Source: Lewinellaceae bacterium (GTDB lineage Bacteria; Bacteroidota; Bacteroidia; Chitinophagales; Saprospiraceae). From it: a stretch of DNA of 64,000 bases. Shown here in pieces: positions 23,464 through 31,588 of the stretch (position 1 is the first letter of the stretch; each line of letters opens with the position of its first letter). The translations under genes were made by a program, and so were the position numbers. The DNA lies in the NCBI GenBank assembly GCA_020636435.1, contig JACJXX010000002.1:2728001-2792000 (forward strand). The letters run 5' to 3'. The notes beneath the pieces are model-generated. The model saw only the letters and a list, made by a program, of their open reading frames with translations. It was not told where the DNA came from and did not search any database.

Positions 23464-24678
23464 ATGAAAATACTTCAACTTTGCAAAAAATTTCCCTACC
23501 CGCTGAAGGATGGCGAGTCAATCGCAGTGAATACGTTGAGCCGGCCTCTTCACAACCTGGGCTGCGAAGTATCTCTGCTGGCCATGAATACCCATAAGCA
23601 CTATTTTCAGGAGGACGCATATCCCGAGGCGCTGAGCCACTATCAGGACATTATTAAAGTACCGGTGGACAGCCGGGTGAAACCCACCGATGCCTTTCTA
23701 AACCTCTTTTCCCGGGAATCCTATCATATATCCCGTTTCGTATCGCCGGCGTTCCGGCAGCAACTCATTGAGCTGCTCCGGAGCAATACCTTTGACCTTA
23801 TTCAGTTGGAGACGCCTTACCTGGCGCCGTACATCCCAACCATCCGCCAATACTCGGATGCCCTGGTCGCCATGCGGGCGCACAATGTGGAGCACGAGAT
23901 TTGGGAGCGCATCGCCGAAAACACCGCCTTCCTGCCCAGGCGCTGGTATTTGAAATACCTGGCGAATAAGTTGCGCCGCTACGAGGCGCGGCAATTGCAG
24001 CAATACGATATGCTGGTGGCCATCACCCAGCGCGACCTCGAACGCTTCCGAAAGCTGGGCTACCAGAAGGCGGCGGCGGTGGCGCCTATCGGCATCTGCT
24101 CCGAGGCCTATCAGCCCGATTACAGCAGCTACCGGCGGCCTTTGTCGATTTCTTTTATCGGCTCTCTGGATTGGATGCCCAACCAGGAGGGGCTGCTGTG
24201 GTTCCTCAGCCAGGTGTGGGAGCCGTTGGCCAGAAAATACCCGGAACTGGAACTCCACATTGCCGGCCGGAATACGCCCGCAGACTGGGAAACCAAACTG
24301 GCGGGCAACCAGGTGTTCATTCACGGCGAAGTGCCCGATGCGGCTCAATTCATCAATGGCCACAGCTTGATGGCCGTCCCCTTGCTTTCCGGTAGCGGAA
24401 TGAGGGCCAAAATCCTGGAGGGCATGGCCCTGGGCCGGGTAGTGCTGACGACCAGCGTAGGGCTGGAGGGCATCGCCGCGCGCCCTGGCAAAGAGGTGCT
24501 GCTCGCCGATACCGCAGAGCAGTTTATCCGGCAAATTGAGCATTGCCGCCTTCAGGGCCAGCAGATGGAAAGCATGGGGCGGCGGGCCCGTAGCTTCGTC
24601 ACAGTCGAGTATGACAGCCAGGCCATCGCCCGACGGCTCCTGGACGCTTACCTGGCTTTAACCATGGAAGTAGCCTGA
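23464..24678 (+). CDS. Glycosyltransferase, GT4-like (GT-B fold)
   Basis: 404 residues from the ATG at 23464. The N-terminal MKILQLCKKFPYPLKDGESI is the usual start of GT-B enzymes with a glycine-poor loop; the C-terminal donor domain has ISFIGSLDWMPNQEGLLWFL (about 225-244), LELHIAGRNTP, VFIHGEVPDAAQFI and the nucleotide-sugar site VPLLSGSGMRAKILEGMALGR followed by VVLTTSVGLEGI (about 304-335). Probably adds a sugar to a surface polysaccharide or glycolipid. Its stop overlaps the start of the next glycosyltransferase (TGATG), so they are co-translated. Confidence 0.88.
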   Translation: MKILQLCKKFPYPLKDGESIAVNTLSRPLHNLGCEVSLLAMNTHKHYFQEDAYPEALSHYQDIIKVPVDSRVKPTDAFLNLFSRESYHISRFVSPAFRQQLIELLRSNTFDLIQLETPYLAPYIPTIRQYSDALVAMRAHNVEHEIWERIAENTAFLPRRWYLKYLANKLRRYEARQLQQYDMLVAITQRDLERFRKLGYQKAAAVAPIGICSEAYQPDYSSYRRPLSISFIGSLDWMPNQEGLLWFLSQVWEPLARKYPELELHIAGRNTPADWETKLAGNQVFIHGEVPDAAQFINGHSLMAVPLLSGSGMRAKILEGMALGRVVLTTSVGLEGIAARPGKEVLLADTAEQFIRQIEHCRLQGQQMESMGRRARSFVTVEYDSQAIARRLLDAYLALTMEVA

Positions 24679-25895
24679 TGATGAACTGGATTCTGGGTAT
24701 TGTTTTCTGGTTGAGTTTGTTGGGTATCCTGCATTCCTATCTTTTTTACCCTTTGCTGCTCCGCTGGCTGGCCAGGGGAAAAAAAGCCAACCGGCTGGTG
24801 TATGCTCCGGAGGACGACTGGCCGCAAGTTTCCGTTCTCCTGTCGGCTTACAACGAGCAGGCAGTTATCCGCCAGAAAATGGACAGCCTGCTCCAATTGT
24901 CGTATCCAAAGGAAAAACTCAACTTTTATATCGGCTCCGATTGTTCCAGCGATGGGACCAACGCCATTCTGGAAACTTACGCGGCAAAGACTCCCCGCCT
25001 TCACTTTTTCCCTTTTGCAGAGCGCCGGGGAAAGCCCGGCGTGATCAATCAGTTGGCGGAGATGGCTGCAGAAGGCCAGGATAAAAACCCGGAACACATT
25101 TTCATCCTTACCGACGCCAGCGTGATGATGGATCCTGGCTGCTTGCGGGCTTTGGTGCGCCACTTCAAAAACCCGGAGATCGACATCGTAGACGCCCACA
25201 TGATCCACGTCGGGATGAAAGAGGAAGGCATTTCCCAGGCGGAAGATGAATACATTTCCTCCGAAGTGCGGCTCAAACACCGGGAAGGGCTGGTGTGGGG
25301 CAAGATGATCGGTCCGTTCGGAGGCTGCTTTGCCCTGCGGGCCAGCCGCTTTTCCAAAGTGCCTGCCAACTTCCTGGTGGACGATTTTTACCTCACCATG
25401 AAGGTTTTTGAACAGGGAGGAAAGGCGATCAACGACCTGGAGGCCACCTGCCGGGAGCCCGTTTCCCACGAGTTGCGGGAAGAGTTTCGCCGAAAGGCCC
25501 GCATCTCCGCCGGCAATTTTCAGAACATGACTACTTTTCCTCACCTCTGGTGGCCGCCGCTGCGCCCTTTGTCCTTTGCCTTCTTTTCCCACAAGGTGCT
25601 GCGCTGGCTCGGCCCCTTTCTCATTCTGGCCATCCTGCTCAGCTCCGCCCTTTTGGCACTGGGAGGCAACTTATTTTATTGTCTGCTGTTTTGGGTTATG
25701 GCGGGCGGTTCGATATTGTTACCTTTGCTCGACCTGTTGTTTAACGCTCTGGGGTTAAACATCTTACCGCTGAGAGGCGCCCGTTACTTTGTAATGATGA
25801 ACCTGGCCCTGCTCCAGGGTTTTATTAAATTCATAAAAGGTATTCGTTCTAATGTCTGGGAACCAACTAAAAGAAGCCATCCAACCAAGCCTTAA
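24678..25895 (+). CDS. Glycosyltransferase family 2, membrane-associated
   Basis: 405 residues. One N-terminal helix, a GT2 (GT-A) catalytic domain, and three C-terminal helices. Catalytic landmarks: VSVLLSAYNEQAVI (about residue 51), IGSDCSSDGTN (about 86), LTDASVMMDPG (the DxD position is occupied by DAS, about 146) and GCFALRASRF (about 216); the later ED/QxxRW-like region reads EEFRRKARISAGNFQ, as in processive and hyaluronan-synthase-like GT2s. The ATG overlaps the previous stop; a second ATG follows directly. The last 44 bases overlap the next gene in another frame. Confidence 0.88.
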   Translation: MMNWILGIVFWLSLLGILHSYLFYPLLLRWLARGKKANRLVYAPEDDWPQVSVLLSAYNEQAVIRQKMDSLLQLSYPKEKLNFYIGSDCSSDGTNAILETYAAKTPRLHFFPFAERRGKPGVINQLAEMAAEGQDKNPEHIFILTDASVMMDPGCLRALVRHFKNPEIDIVDAHMIHVGMKEEGISQAEDEYISSEVRLKHREGLVWGKMIGPFGGCFALRASRFSKVPANFLVDDFYLTMKVFEQGGKAINDLEATCREPVSHELREEFRRKARISAGNFQNMTTFPHLWWPPLRPLSFAFFSHKVLRWLGPFLILAILLSSALLALGGNLFYCLLFWVMAGGSILLPLLDLLFNALGLNILPLRGARYFVMMNLALLQGFIKFIKGIRSNVWEPTKRSHPTKP

Positions 25896-27027
25896 GCTGA
25901 ATGCGATCGAAGAGGCCATAGCCGACATCAAGGCCGGCAAAGTGATCATTGTAGTCGATGACGAGGATCGGGAAAACGAGGGCGATTTTATCTGTGCGGC
26001 GGAGTGCGTAACCCCGGAGATCATCAACTTCATGGCCACCCATGGCCGGGGCCTCATCTGCGCTCCTATCGACGAGAAACGGGCCGACCAGCTGGAGCTC
26101 GAAATGATGGTCTCTTCCAATACCGCCCTGCACGAGACGGCCTTTACCGTTTCGATCGACCTGATCGGCCAGGGGTGCACCACCGGCATTTCGGCCTACG
26201 ACCGGGCCACCGGCATCCGGGCATTGGTCGACCCCAAAACCAAGCCGTCCGATTATGCCCGTCCCGGGCATATTTTCCCGCTGCGGGCCAAGACGGGCGG
26301 CGTGCTGCGGCGCACCGGCCATACCGAGGCGGCCATCGACCTGGCTCGCCTGGCCGGCTACGCTCCCGCCGGCGTTCTGGTGGAAATCCTAAACGAAGAC
26401 GGCACCATGGCCCGCCTGCCGCAACTGATGGAGATCGCCGAACGGTTCGGCCTCAAGATCATCGCCATCAAAGACCTGGTGGCCTACCGCATGCGCACCG
26501 AGCGCATCGTCAAGCGGGAAGTGTCGGTCCACCTGGAGACGAAGTACGGCAATTTTGAGGTCATCGCCTTCCGGCAGATCACCACCAACGACATCCACCT
26601 GGCCATCAAGTGCGGAGACTGGCAGCCGGAAGAGCCGGTGCTCGTCCGCGTGCATTCCTCCACCGAAACCGGAGATATCCTGGGCGCCCTCTTCGATGAT
26701 TATGGCGTGCAACTGCAACGCTCCATCGAGATGATATCGGCAGAAGGCCAGGGCCTGCTGCTCTACATGCGGCACGGCGAAAAAGCAGATACCATCCTGC
26801 ACCGCCTGGAGTCTTACCGCCAGAAGGAGGAAAAGGGGGAGAATGTCGCCCTGGAGAAAAAAGGGGAGATGACCCAGCGGGATTTTGGGGTAGGCGCTCA
26901 AATCCTGCGGGAACTCGACATCTGCAAGATACGGCAGATTACCAACAACCCGAAACGCCGTATCGGGCTGATCGGGTATGGGCTGGAGATTGTGGAGAAT
27001 GTGCCCCTCGTGTTGCGATCATCCTGA
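25852..27027 (+). CDS. ribB: RibBA-like protein: intact DHBP synthase, degenerate GTP cyclohydrolase II domain
   Basis: 391 residues. Residues about 15-215 are 3,4-dihydroxy-2-butanone-4-phosphate synthase (riboflavin pathway): VVDDEDRENEGDFI, ATHGRGLICAP, TAFTVSIDL, TTGISAYDRA, RPGHIFPLRA, RRTGHTEAAIDL and VLVEILNEDGTM. The C-terminal GTP cyclohydrolase II-like domain (about 216-391) keeps the fold signature VRVHSSTETGDILGALF but lacks all three zinc cysteines (family SECLTGD...RCDC), the REGRGIGL loop (here RHGEKADTIL) and the DTVEAN motif. It is therefore probably active only as RibB, comparable to RibBX-type proteins. It overlaps the upstream GT2 gene by 44 bp; the 3' end lies in a 101-bp tandem repeat. 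Confidence 0.88.
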   Translation: MSGNQLKEAIQPSLKLNAIEEAIADIKAGKVIIVVDDEDRENEGDFICAAECVTPEIINFMATHGRGLICAPIDEKRADQLELEMMVSSNTALHETAFTVSIDLIGQGCTTGISAYDRATGIRALVDPKTKPSDYARPGHIFPLRAKTGGVLRRTGHTEAAIDLARLAGYAPAGVLVEILNEDGTMARLPQLMEIAERFGLKIIAIKDLVAYRMRTERIVKREVSVHLETKYGNFEVIAFRQITTNDIHLAIKCGDWQPEEPVLVRVHSSTETGDILGALFDDYGVQLQRSIEMISAEGQGLLLYMRHGEKADTILHRLESYRQKEEKGENVALEKKGEMTQRDFGVGAQILRELDICKIRQITNNPKRRIGLIGYGLEIVENVPLVLRSS

Positions 27028-27240
27028 TCGCCCGGCATGTCGGAGGGAATGGAACGCGGATGAACGCGGATGCGGCGGGTTGTCGCGGGTTTGGAGGTGC
27101 TCCTGCTCTCGTGCTGCGATCATCCTGATCGCCCGGCATGTCGGAAGGAAGGGAACGCGGATGAACGCGGATGCGGGGGATTGTCGCGGGTTTGGAGGTG
27201 CTCCTGCTCTCGTGCTGCGGCCATTCTGGCTGCCCGGCAT
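27007..27240. repeat. 101-bp tandem repeat, about 2.3 copies, overlapping a gene end
   Basis: Units start at 27007, 27108 and (partial) about 27209, each beginning CTCGTGNTGCG(A/G)TCATCC-like sequence and holding AACGCGGATGAACGCGGATG and TCGCGGGTTTGGAGGTGCTC. The first unit contains the last seven codons and stop of the RibBA-like gene. The opening motif also resembles 43679-43697 after the nspC stop. Confidence 0.9.
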
Positions 27241-27246
27241 AACGCT

Positions 27247-27304
27247 ACTATTGGTTATTGATTTCATAGCACCCTATTTGCCCTGGAAATCAATAACCAA
27301 TAGT
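27247..27304. repeat. Perfect 19-bp hairpin before the VTC gene
   Basis: ACTATTGGTTATTGATTTC (27247-27265) and its exact complement (27286-27304) flank a 20-base loop, 12 bp before the ATG at 27317. It could be a terminator for the preceding unit or a structured leader. Confidence 0.7.
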
Positions 27305-27316
27305 CAACCAACACCT

Positions 27317-27964
27317 ATGCGGTACGAACGGAAATACAAACTCGATAGCCTCCATCCTTCCGCTTTCGAGCAGGCCATCCGCCTGCACCCGGCCAGCTTT
27401 CGCCCCATCTATTCCCCCCGCCAGGTCAACAACCTCTATTTTGACACGCCCGATTTCATCGCTTTCCACGATAATGCCGCCGGCGTTTCCCAACGGGTAA
27501 AGCACCGCCTGCGCTGGTATGGGCGGCCTTTTGAGGTTATCAATGACCCCGTGTTGGAAACCAAGGTGAAAGACAACCTGTTGGGGCGAAAGGAGAGCTT
27601 CCCCCTGCCGCCTGGCCAATACCGGGCCGATAAGTTGGATGGCTTGCTGGGGCAGGTACGGCAGCACCTCGGCTACGGTCTGGAACTGCAGCCCGTACTT
27701 TTCAATTCCTACCACCGCTCTTACTGGACCACCCCCAACGGCCGCTTTCGCATTACTGTAGACAGCGAACTGCAATTCGGGGCTTACCGGGAGCAGGAGG
27801 GCAGGTTGTTGCCTTATAGCCTGCCGGCTGTGATCCTGGAACTGAAGTACGAGCAGGAAGAGGAGGAGGAGAGTGATTTCATCCTCCAGCACCTTCCCTT
27901 CCGGCAGACGAAGAGTTCGAAGTATGGAATGGGGGTGGAGGTGTGTTATGGAGGGGTGCTATAA
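27317..27964 (+). CDS. VTC domain protein (polyphosphate polymerase-like)
   Basis: 215 residues from the ATG at 27317 (MRYERKYKLDS). The triphosphate-tunnel pattern of VTC domains is visible: RYERKY, QVNNLYFDTPDF (about 34-45), KHRLRWYG (about 60), LETKVKDN (about 77), SYHRSYW (about 139) and ILELKYE (about 178). Bacterial members are often linked to CotH or to membrane proteins, neither of which is here. A nucleotide or polyphosphate substrate is inferred from the fold only. Confidence 0.85.
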   Translation: MRYERKYKLDSLHPSAFEQAIRLHPASFRPIYSPRQVNNLYFDTPDFIAFHDNAAGVSQRVKHRLRWYGRPFEVINDPVLETKVKDNLLGRKESFPLPPGQYRADKLDGLLGQVRQHLGYGLELQPVLFNSYHRSYWTTPNGRFRITVDSELQFGAYREQEGRLLPYSLPAVILELKYEQEEEEESDFILQHLPFRQTKSSKYGMGVEVCYGGVL

Positions 27965-28051
27965 CTGGTGAAAAGTATTGCCAGTGGGCCATATTCCGGA
28001 AACTTGGTCGATGATCCACTGACAATACTATTGCCGAAGACAATCAGCTTC

Positions 28052-29197
28052 TTACTTTTTCATAATAAGCTGAGATCTGCGCCAATTGGTGCTTCCAGTA
28101 CCCGAAATAACTACATTGTACATTCCTGAAGAAAAATCCGCTATAGAAATCCGTTCGATTGAATTGACGGCTTCCAAAGTTTGCTCAAAAACAATCCTAC
28201 CAAAAGGATCGAAGAGCTGTATCGTTGCGGGATGCCCTTGAAACATCGCCGAAAATGGAATATGCAGCTGGTCTTCCGCTGGATTCGGAAAGATAAATCG
28301 ATTTCCACAATCTTCAACAGTAAAAGATGCACCGGTCACGTCGAGTGCGCCGCAGATGGTTCCACCGCCCTGCACGAGCAGGCCGTTGACGTCAAACCCG
28401 GTAGTAACGCCAAACTGCACGATGCCCAGGTCAAGGGTGTTTGGGTCGTAGACCAGGGTGTGAATGGTGTACCTGCCGGTGGCATTTACATTGAACTCCG
28501 GCTCGTCGCTGACATCCCGTATAACCAGCCCGCTGCCCTGGGTCAATACGTAGATGACTTCATAGCCGTCGGGCACTTCGGGGCCGTCGTCTTTTTCCGC
28601 TTCGATCGCCGCTGTGCCATTGCCAAGGCAATCCTGATCTTCGGGTTCTAGGGTGCCGGCGTCGGCTTCGCAGGAGCAGTCGTCGACGGTAAACTGTGCG
28701 CCGGCCACGTCGAGGGCGCCGCAGATGGTTCCGCCGCCCTGCACGAGCAGGCCGTTGACGTCAAAGCCGGTGGTGCTGCCGAACTGCACGATGCCCAGGT
28801 CGAGGGTGTTGGGGTCGTAGACCAGGGTGTGGATGGTGTAGTCGCCTGTGGCGTCGACGGTAAATTCCGGCTCGCCGCTGACGGCCTGGATGACCAGCCC
28901 GCTGCCCTGGGTCAGCACGTAGATGACTTCGTAGCCGTCGGGCACTTCGGGGCTGTCGTCTTTTTCCGCTTCGATCGCCGCTGTGCCATTGCCAAGGCAA
29001 TCCTGATCTTCGGGTTCTAGGGTGCCGGCGTCGGCTTCGCACCGGCGATTTTCAAATGCGAATCCGCTTTCGCCCGCATCCATAGAAACCATCGGGTGAA
29101 GGCTTGTAGCTGTCAGCGGTTTAAACAAGAGGCCGTTACAAAGGAAAAGAGCCAGCAAGTACAGCTTGAAACTTTTTGAGTAGATTACTAATGCCAT
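28052..29197 (-). CDS. T9SS-sorted protein with two near-identical 123-residue repeats
   Basis: 381 residues, exported. Signal peptide residues 1-31 (LYLLALFLCNGLLFKPLTA). Two consecutive repeats start at CEADAGTLEPEDQDCLGNGT (residue 53) and again at residue 176, each continuing VPDGYEVIYVLTQGSGLVI, TIHTLVYDPNTLDLGIVQFG and VQGGGTICGALDV. The DNA copies (28340-28671 and 28709-29040) are highly similar, so the duplication is recent or maintained by conversion. The C-terminal 80 residues (FIFPNPAEDQLHIPF, DPFGRIVFEQTL, SSGMYNVVISG, LIMKK) are a T9SS type A sorting domain. Function unknown, probably surface structure or adhesion. Confidence 0.85.
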   Translation of the reverse strand: MALVIYSKSFKLYLLALFLCNGLLFKPLTATSLHPMVSMDAGESGFAFENRRCEADAGTLEPEDQDCLGNGTAAIEAEKDDSPEVPDGYEVIYVLTQGSGLVIQAVSGEPEFTVDATGDYTIHTLVYDPNTLDLGIVQFGSTTGFDVNGLLVQGGGTICGALDVAGAQFTVDDCSCEADAGTLEPEDQDCLGNGTAAIEAEKDDGPEVPDGYEVIYVLTQGSGLVIRDVSDEPEFNVNATGRYTIHTLVYDPNTLDLGIVQFGVTTGFDVNGLLVQGGGTICGALDVTGASFTVEDCGNRFIFPNPAEDQLHIPFSAMFQGHPATIQLFDPFGRIVFEQTLEAVNSIERISIADFSSGMYNVVISGTGSTNWRRSQLIMKK

Positions 29198-29428
29198 AGT
29201 TTTGAGATTGTTATGAAAAGGAGATATTGCATGTTTTCAATATAGCCCAGGCTTTCCAGCCGAGAAGCCCATCGCTGCAAATGCGAGAACCGGCTTTTTA
29301 TGAGAGCGTACAAATACTGAAAAGGCGAACAACAGAGGCAAGGAACCTGTTCACGCCAACATCGAAACACGATGGCAGAAGTTGCAGAAAAGACAACTAC
29401 TTTGCAAAATGGAGATTTAACCGACCTG
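29198..29428. other. Gene-free stretch between two minus-strand genes
   Basis: Upstream region of the T9SS repeat protein. No frame, RNA gene or clear promoter pair seen; the family H palindrome begins at 29429. Confidence 0.4.
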
Positions 29429-29530
29429 GCTAGTGCGACTATAACGAAATAACCGGGCAGTTTCGGTAGCCCATATAGCCAGGTTTCCAGGGCTCTTAAC
29501 TGCCCCGCTATTTAGTGCGCGAGGCACTAG
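29429..29530. repeat. Palindromic repeat element, copy 2 of family H
   Basis: Reverse-complement match to 2157-2235 over 79 bp with one mismatch. The closing arm (GTGCGCGAGGCACTAG end) includes the TAG stop of the PorP/SprF-like gene (29527-29529). Confidence 0.8.
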
Positions 29531-30561
29531 AACTTCGGGCACAACACCACCTCATCCTCATACTCGCCCAAATAAGCGATAGAAATCTCAATAGCCCCGC
29601 TGCGCTGCCGCTGCGTACCCAGGGCGCTCGCCCGGGCGTCGTAACTAACACCCAGGAGGAAGCTGTTGTATTCGATGCCCACCATGGCGACGATGGCGTC
29701 GAGAGAGAAGCTGTCGTCGGCATTTCTTACCGGGCGCAGCCAGCCGCCGACGTGCAGAGCGGTGCCATTGATGTCGTCGATCAGGAAGCGGATGTTGCTG
29801 CCGGCATTGAGCGCCAGGTGCGGGCCCTGGTTGTACACCAGGGCGCGGGGATGGAACTGGATGGACTCTCCAACGGGAATTCTCAGGTTGAGGTAGGCGG
29901 AGTATTTCCGCAGCAGGGTGTTGCTCTCCGCCCGGTCGGGATCCTGGTCGCTGGCGAAAAAGCTCACTTCGGGTTCGAGGATGTGGTGCATGGCCGCTCC
30001 GGCAAACAGGCCGATGGAGCGCTCGGGAGCGTAGGAGTAGTTGAGGCCTACTGCAAAATCGGCGACGGCGAAGTTGTTTTCGGGAAAAATCTCCGCTGTG
30101 GGGTTGTCATAACCCGAGGAACCGGAAAACTGGTCTTCGAAGAAGAGATTGCCATAGCTGAAGTTGCGCTGGGAAATGCCCGCCTGGGCGCCGATGCTCA
30201 GAAACTCGTTGTTGCGCGGGCTGAGGGATTTGTGGAAACCGCCGGAGATGTTGATCTGGTTGTTGGAGTAGCCCACTTCGGGCACTTTGTCGTTGTAAAA
30301 AACGACGCCCACGCCAAAGGCGTCCTTGTACCGTTTGCCCACATTCCGGAAGTTAAACCGCAGATCGATGGCGCCGGCGAAAGTCTTGTACGGCTCCTGG
30401 TCGCGGTAGATCAGGGCGACGCGGTACTTGCCGTCGAAGGTGCCGGTGAGCGCCGGGTTGAGCGTCAGAGGGGAGGCGAAGAATTGGGTGAAGTGCTGGT
30501 CCTGAGCCTTCCCCGTGGCGGCGATGGCCAGGACAAAAATAATCGGTAATAATTTCCTCAT
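29527..30561 (-). CDS. PorP/SprF family type IX secretion membrane protein
   Basis: 344-residue outer-membrane beta-barrel. Signal peptide KLLPIIFVLAIAATGKAQ, then the family start DQHFTQFFASPLTLNPALTGTF (residues about 21-42), with RVALIYRDQ, SISGGF-like and repeated amphipathic strands to the end. Family members associate with T9SS and gliding substrates such as SprB. The next gene downstream encodes a T9SS-sorted protein, which may be its partner. A well-formed promoter lies upstream at 30588-30619. Its stop is embedded in a family H palindrome. Confidence 0.93.
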   Translation of the reverse strand: MRKLLPIIFVLAIAATGKAQDQHFTQFFASPLTLNPALTGTFDGKYRVALIYRDQEPYKTFAGAIDLRFNFRNVGKRYKDAFGVGVVFYNDKVPEVGYSNNQINISGGFHKSLSPRNNEFLSIGAQAGISQRNFSYGNLFFEDQFSGSSGYDNPTAEIFPENNFAVADFAVGLNYSYAPERSIGLFAGAAMHHILEPEVSFFASDQDPDRAESNTLLRKYSAYLNLRIPVGESIQFHPRALVYNQGPHLALNAGSNIRFLIDDINGTALHVGGWLRPVRNADDSFSLDAIVAMVGIEYNSFLLGVSYDARASALGTQRQRSGAIEISIAYLGEYEDEVVLCPKF

Positions 30562-30587
30562 AAGATTGCTGGTACGTAACGTTCGCG

Positions 30588-30619
30588 CAAATGTAGTGGA
30601 TAAATTGTAAAGAAGACAA
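30588..30619 (-). promoter_or_regulatory. Bacteroidota-type promoter for the PorP/SprF gene
   Basis: On the minus strand: TTG (30617-30619), a 21-bp spacer, TACATTTG (30588-30595). The ATG follows 26 bp downstream. Confidence 0.55.
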
Positions 30620-30732
30620 CGGACTTTCCCCGATAATTATTATTTTTGAAATTGCGGTAACAATAATTTCCAAAAAGAACCCAGCATGCAGCAGGAGGAA
30701 ATGAGCTGTTTTGGAGGTGGAAAACGGCACAG

Positions 30733-31581
30733 ATGTCTTATGTAATTTGCCCGGTAAGTATTGTTCCCATCCGGAACAGCTCCTCGAATAAAAGCGAGAT
30801 GATCTCTCAGCTCCTGTTCGGCGAACTGGCCGAGGTGCTGGAAACCAAGGGCCGTCAATGGACGAAAGTCCGCTGCGCGTGGGACAACTTCGTGGGCTGG
30901 GCGGCCACCAACCAACTCAGGCCCGTCACGCCTACCGAGTTCAAGCGCTTTCAGCACGACTTTGCCTACAGCCTGGAACTCTTCCACACCATTCTCGCCA
31001 ACGATTTCTGCGTGCCCATCGTGATGGGCGCCCAACTGCCGGGCTTCGACGGCATGCGCTTCAAAATGGAGGAACACTACTTCACCTTCAGCGGCCAGGC
31101 CGTTTTTCCGGAACACATCGAGCAAACCCCGGAATTTATCATCAAGATCGCCCGCAAATACCTGCATGCGCCTTTCCTCTGGGGAGGCCGCTCGCCCATG
31201 GGCATCGACGGGCCCGGCCTGATCCAGATGGTCTTCAAACTGACGGGCATCTCCATGCCCCGGGAAGCCGAGCAGCAGGTCTACCTGGGAGAAGCGGTCG
31301 ATTTCGTCGAGCAGAGCCGCCCGGGCGACATCGCTTTTTTTGAAAATAAAACCGGGAGGATAACCCACTGCGGCATCATCCTGCCCAACCGTGAAGTGCT
31401 GCACGCCTATGGCAGCGTCCGCATTGATGCCATCGACCACTTTGGGATTTATAATAAGAAACAGGGCCGGTATACTCACCGGCTGCGGGTGGTCAAGCGC
31501 ATGCTGAAAGGCAAGGTAGAAAAGCAGGATACGGTGGAAAAGGCCGTGGAAAAAGCGGAGGGGCAGTTTGAACTCTTTTAA
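30733..31581 (+). CDS. NlpC/P60-like protein with SH3 domain, catalytic Cys absent
   Basis: 282 residues. N-terminal bacterial SH3 domain (ICPVSIVPIRNSSSNKSEMI ... FGELAEVLETKGRQWTKV) and a second SH3-like segment, then an NlpC/P60 peptidase domain from about residue 135 (ARKYLHAPFLWGGRSPMGID). The family's catalytic site, normally GIDCSG, reads GIDGPGLIQ here (GGG CCC codons), so the nucleophile is missing. The His region ITHCGIILPN (about 210) and HAYG remain. No signal peptide is evident. It may bind cell-wall peptides without cutting. It ends 7 bp from the convergent cystathionine beta-synthase gene. Confidence 0.85.
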   Translation: MSYVICPVSIVPIRNSSSNKSEMISQLLFGELAEVLETKGRQWTKVRCAWDNFVGWAATNQLRPVTPTEFKRFQHDFAYSLELFHTILANDFCVPIVMGAQLPGFDGMRFKMEEHYFTFSGQAVFPEHIEQTPEFIIKIARKYLHAPFLWGGRSPMGIDGPGLIQMVFKLTGISMPREAEQQVYLGEAVDFVEQSRPGDIAFFENKTGRITHCGIILPNREVLHAYGSVRIDAIDHFGIYNKKQGRYTHRLRVVKRMLKGKVEKQDTVEKAVEKAEGQFELF

Positions 31582-31588
31582 TCACTCC

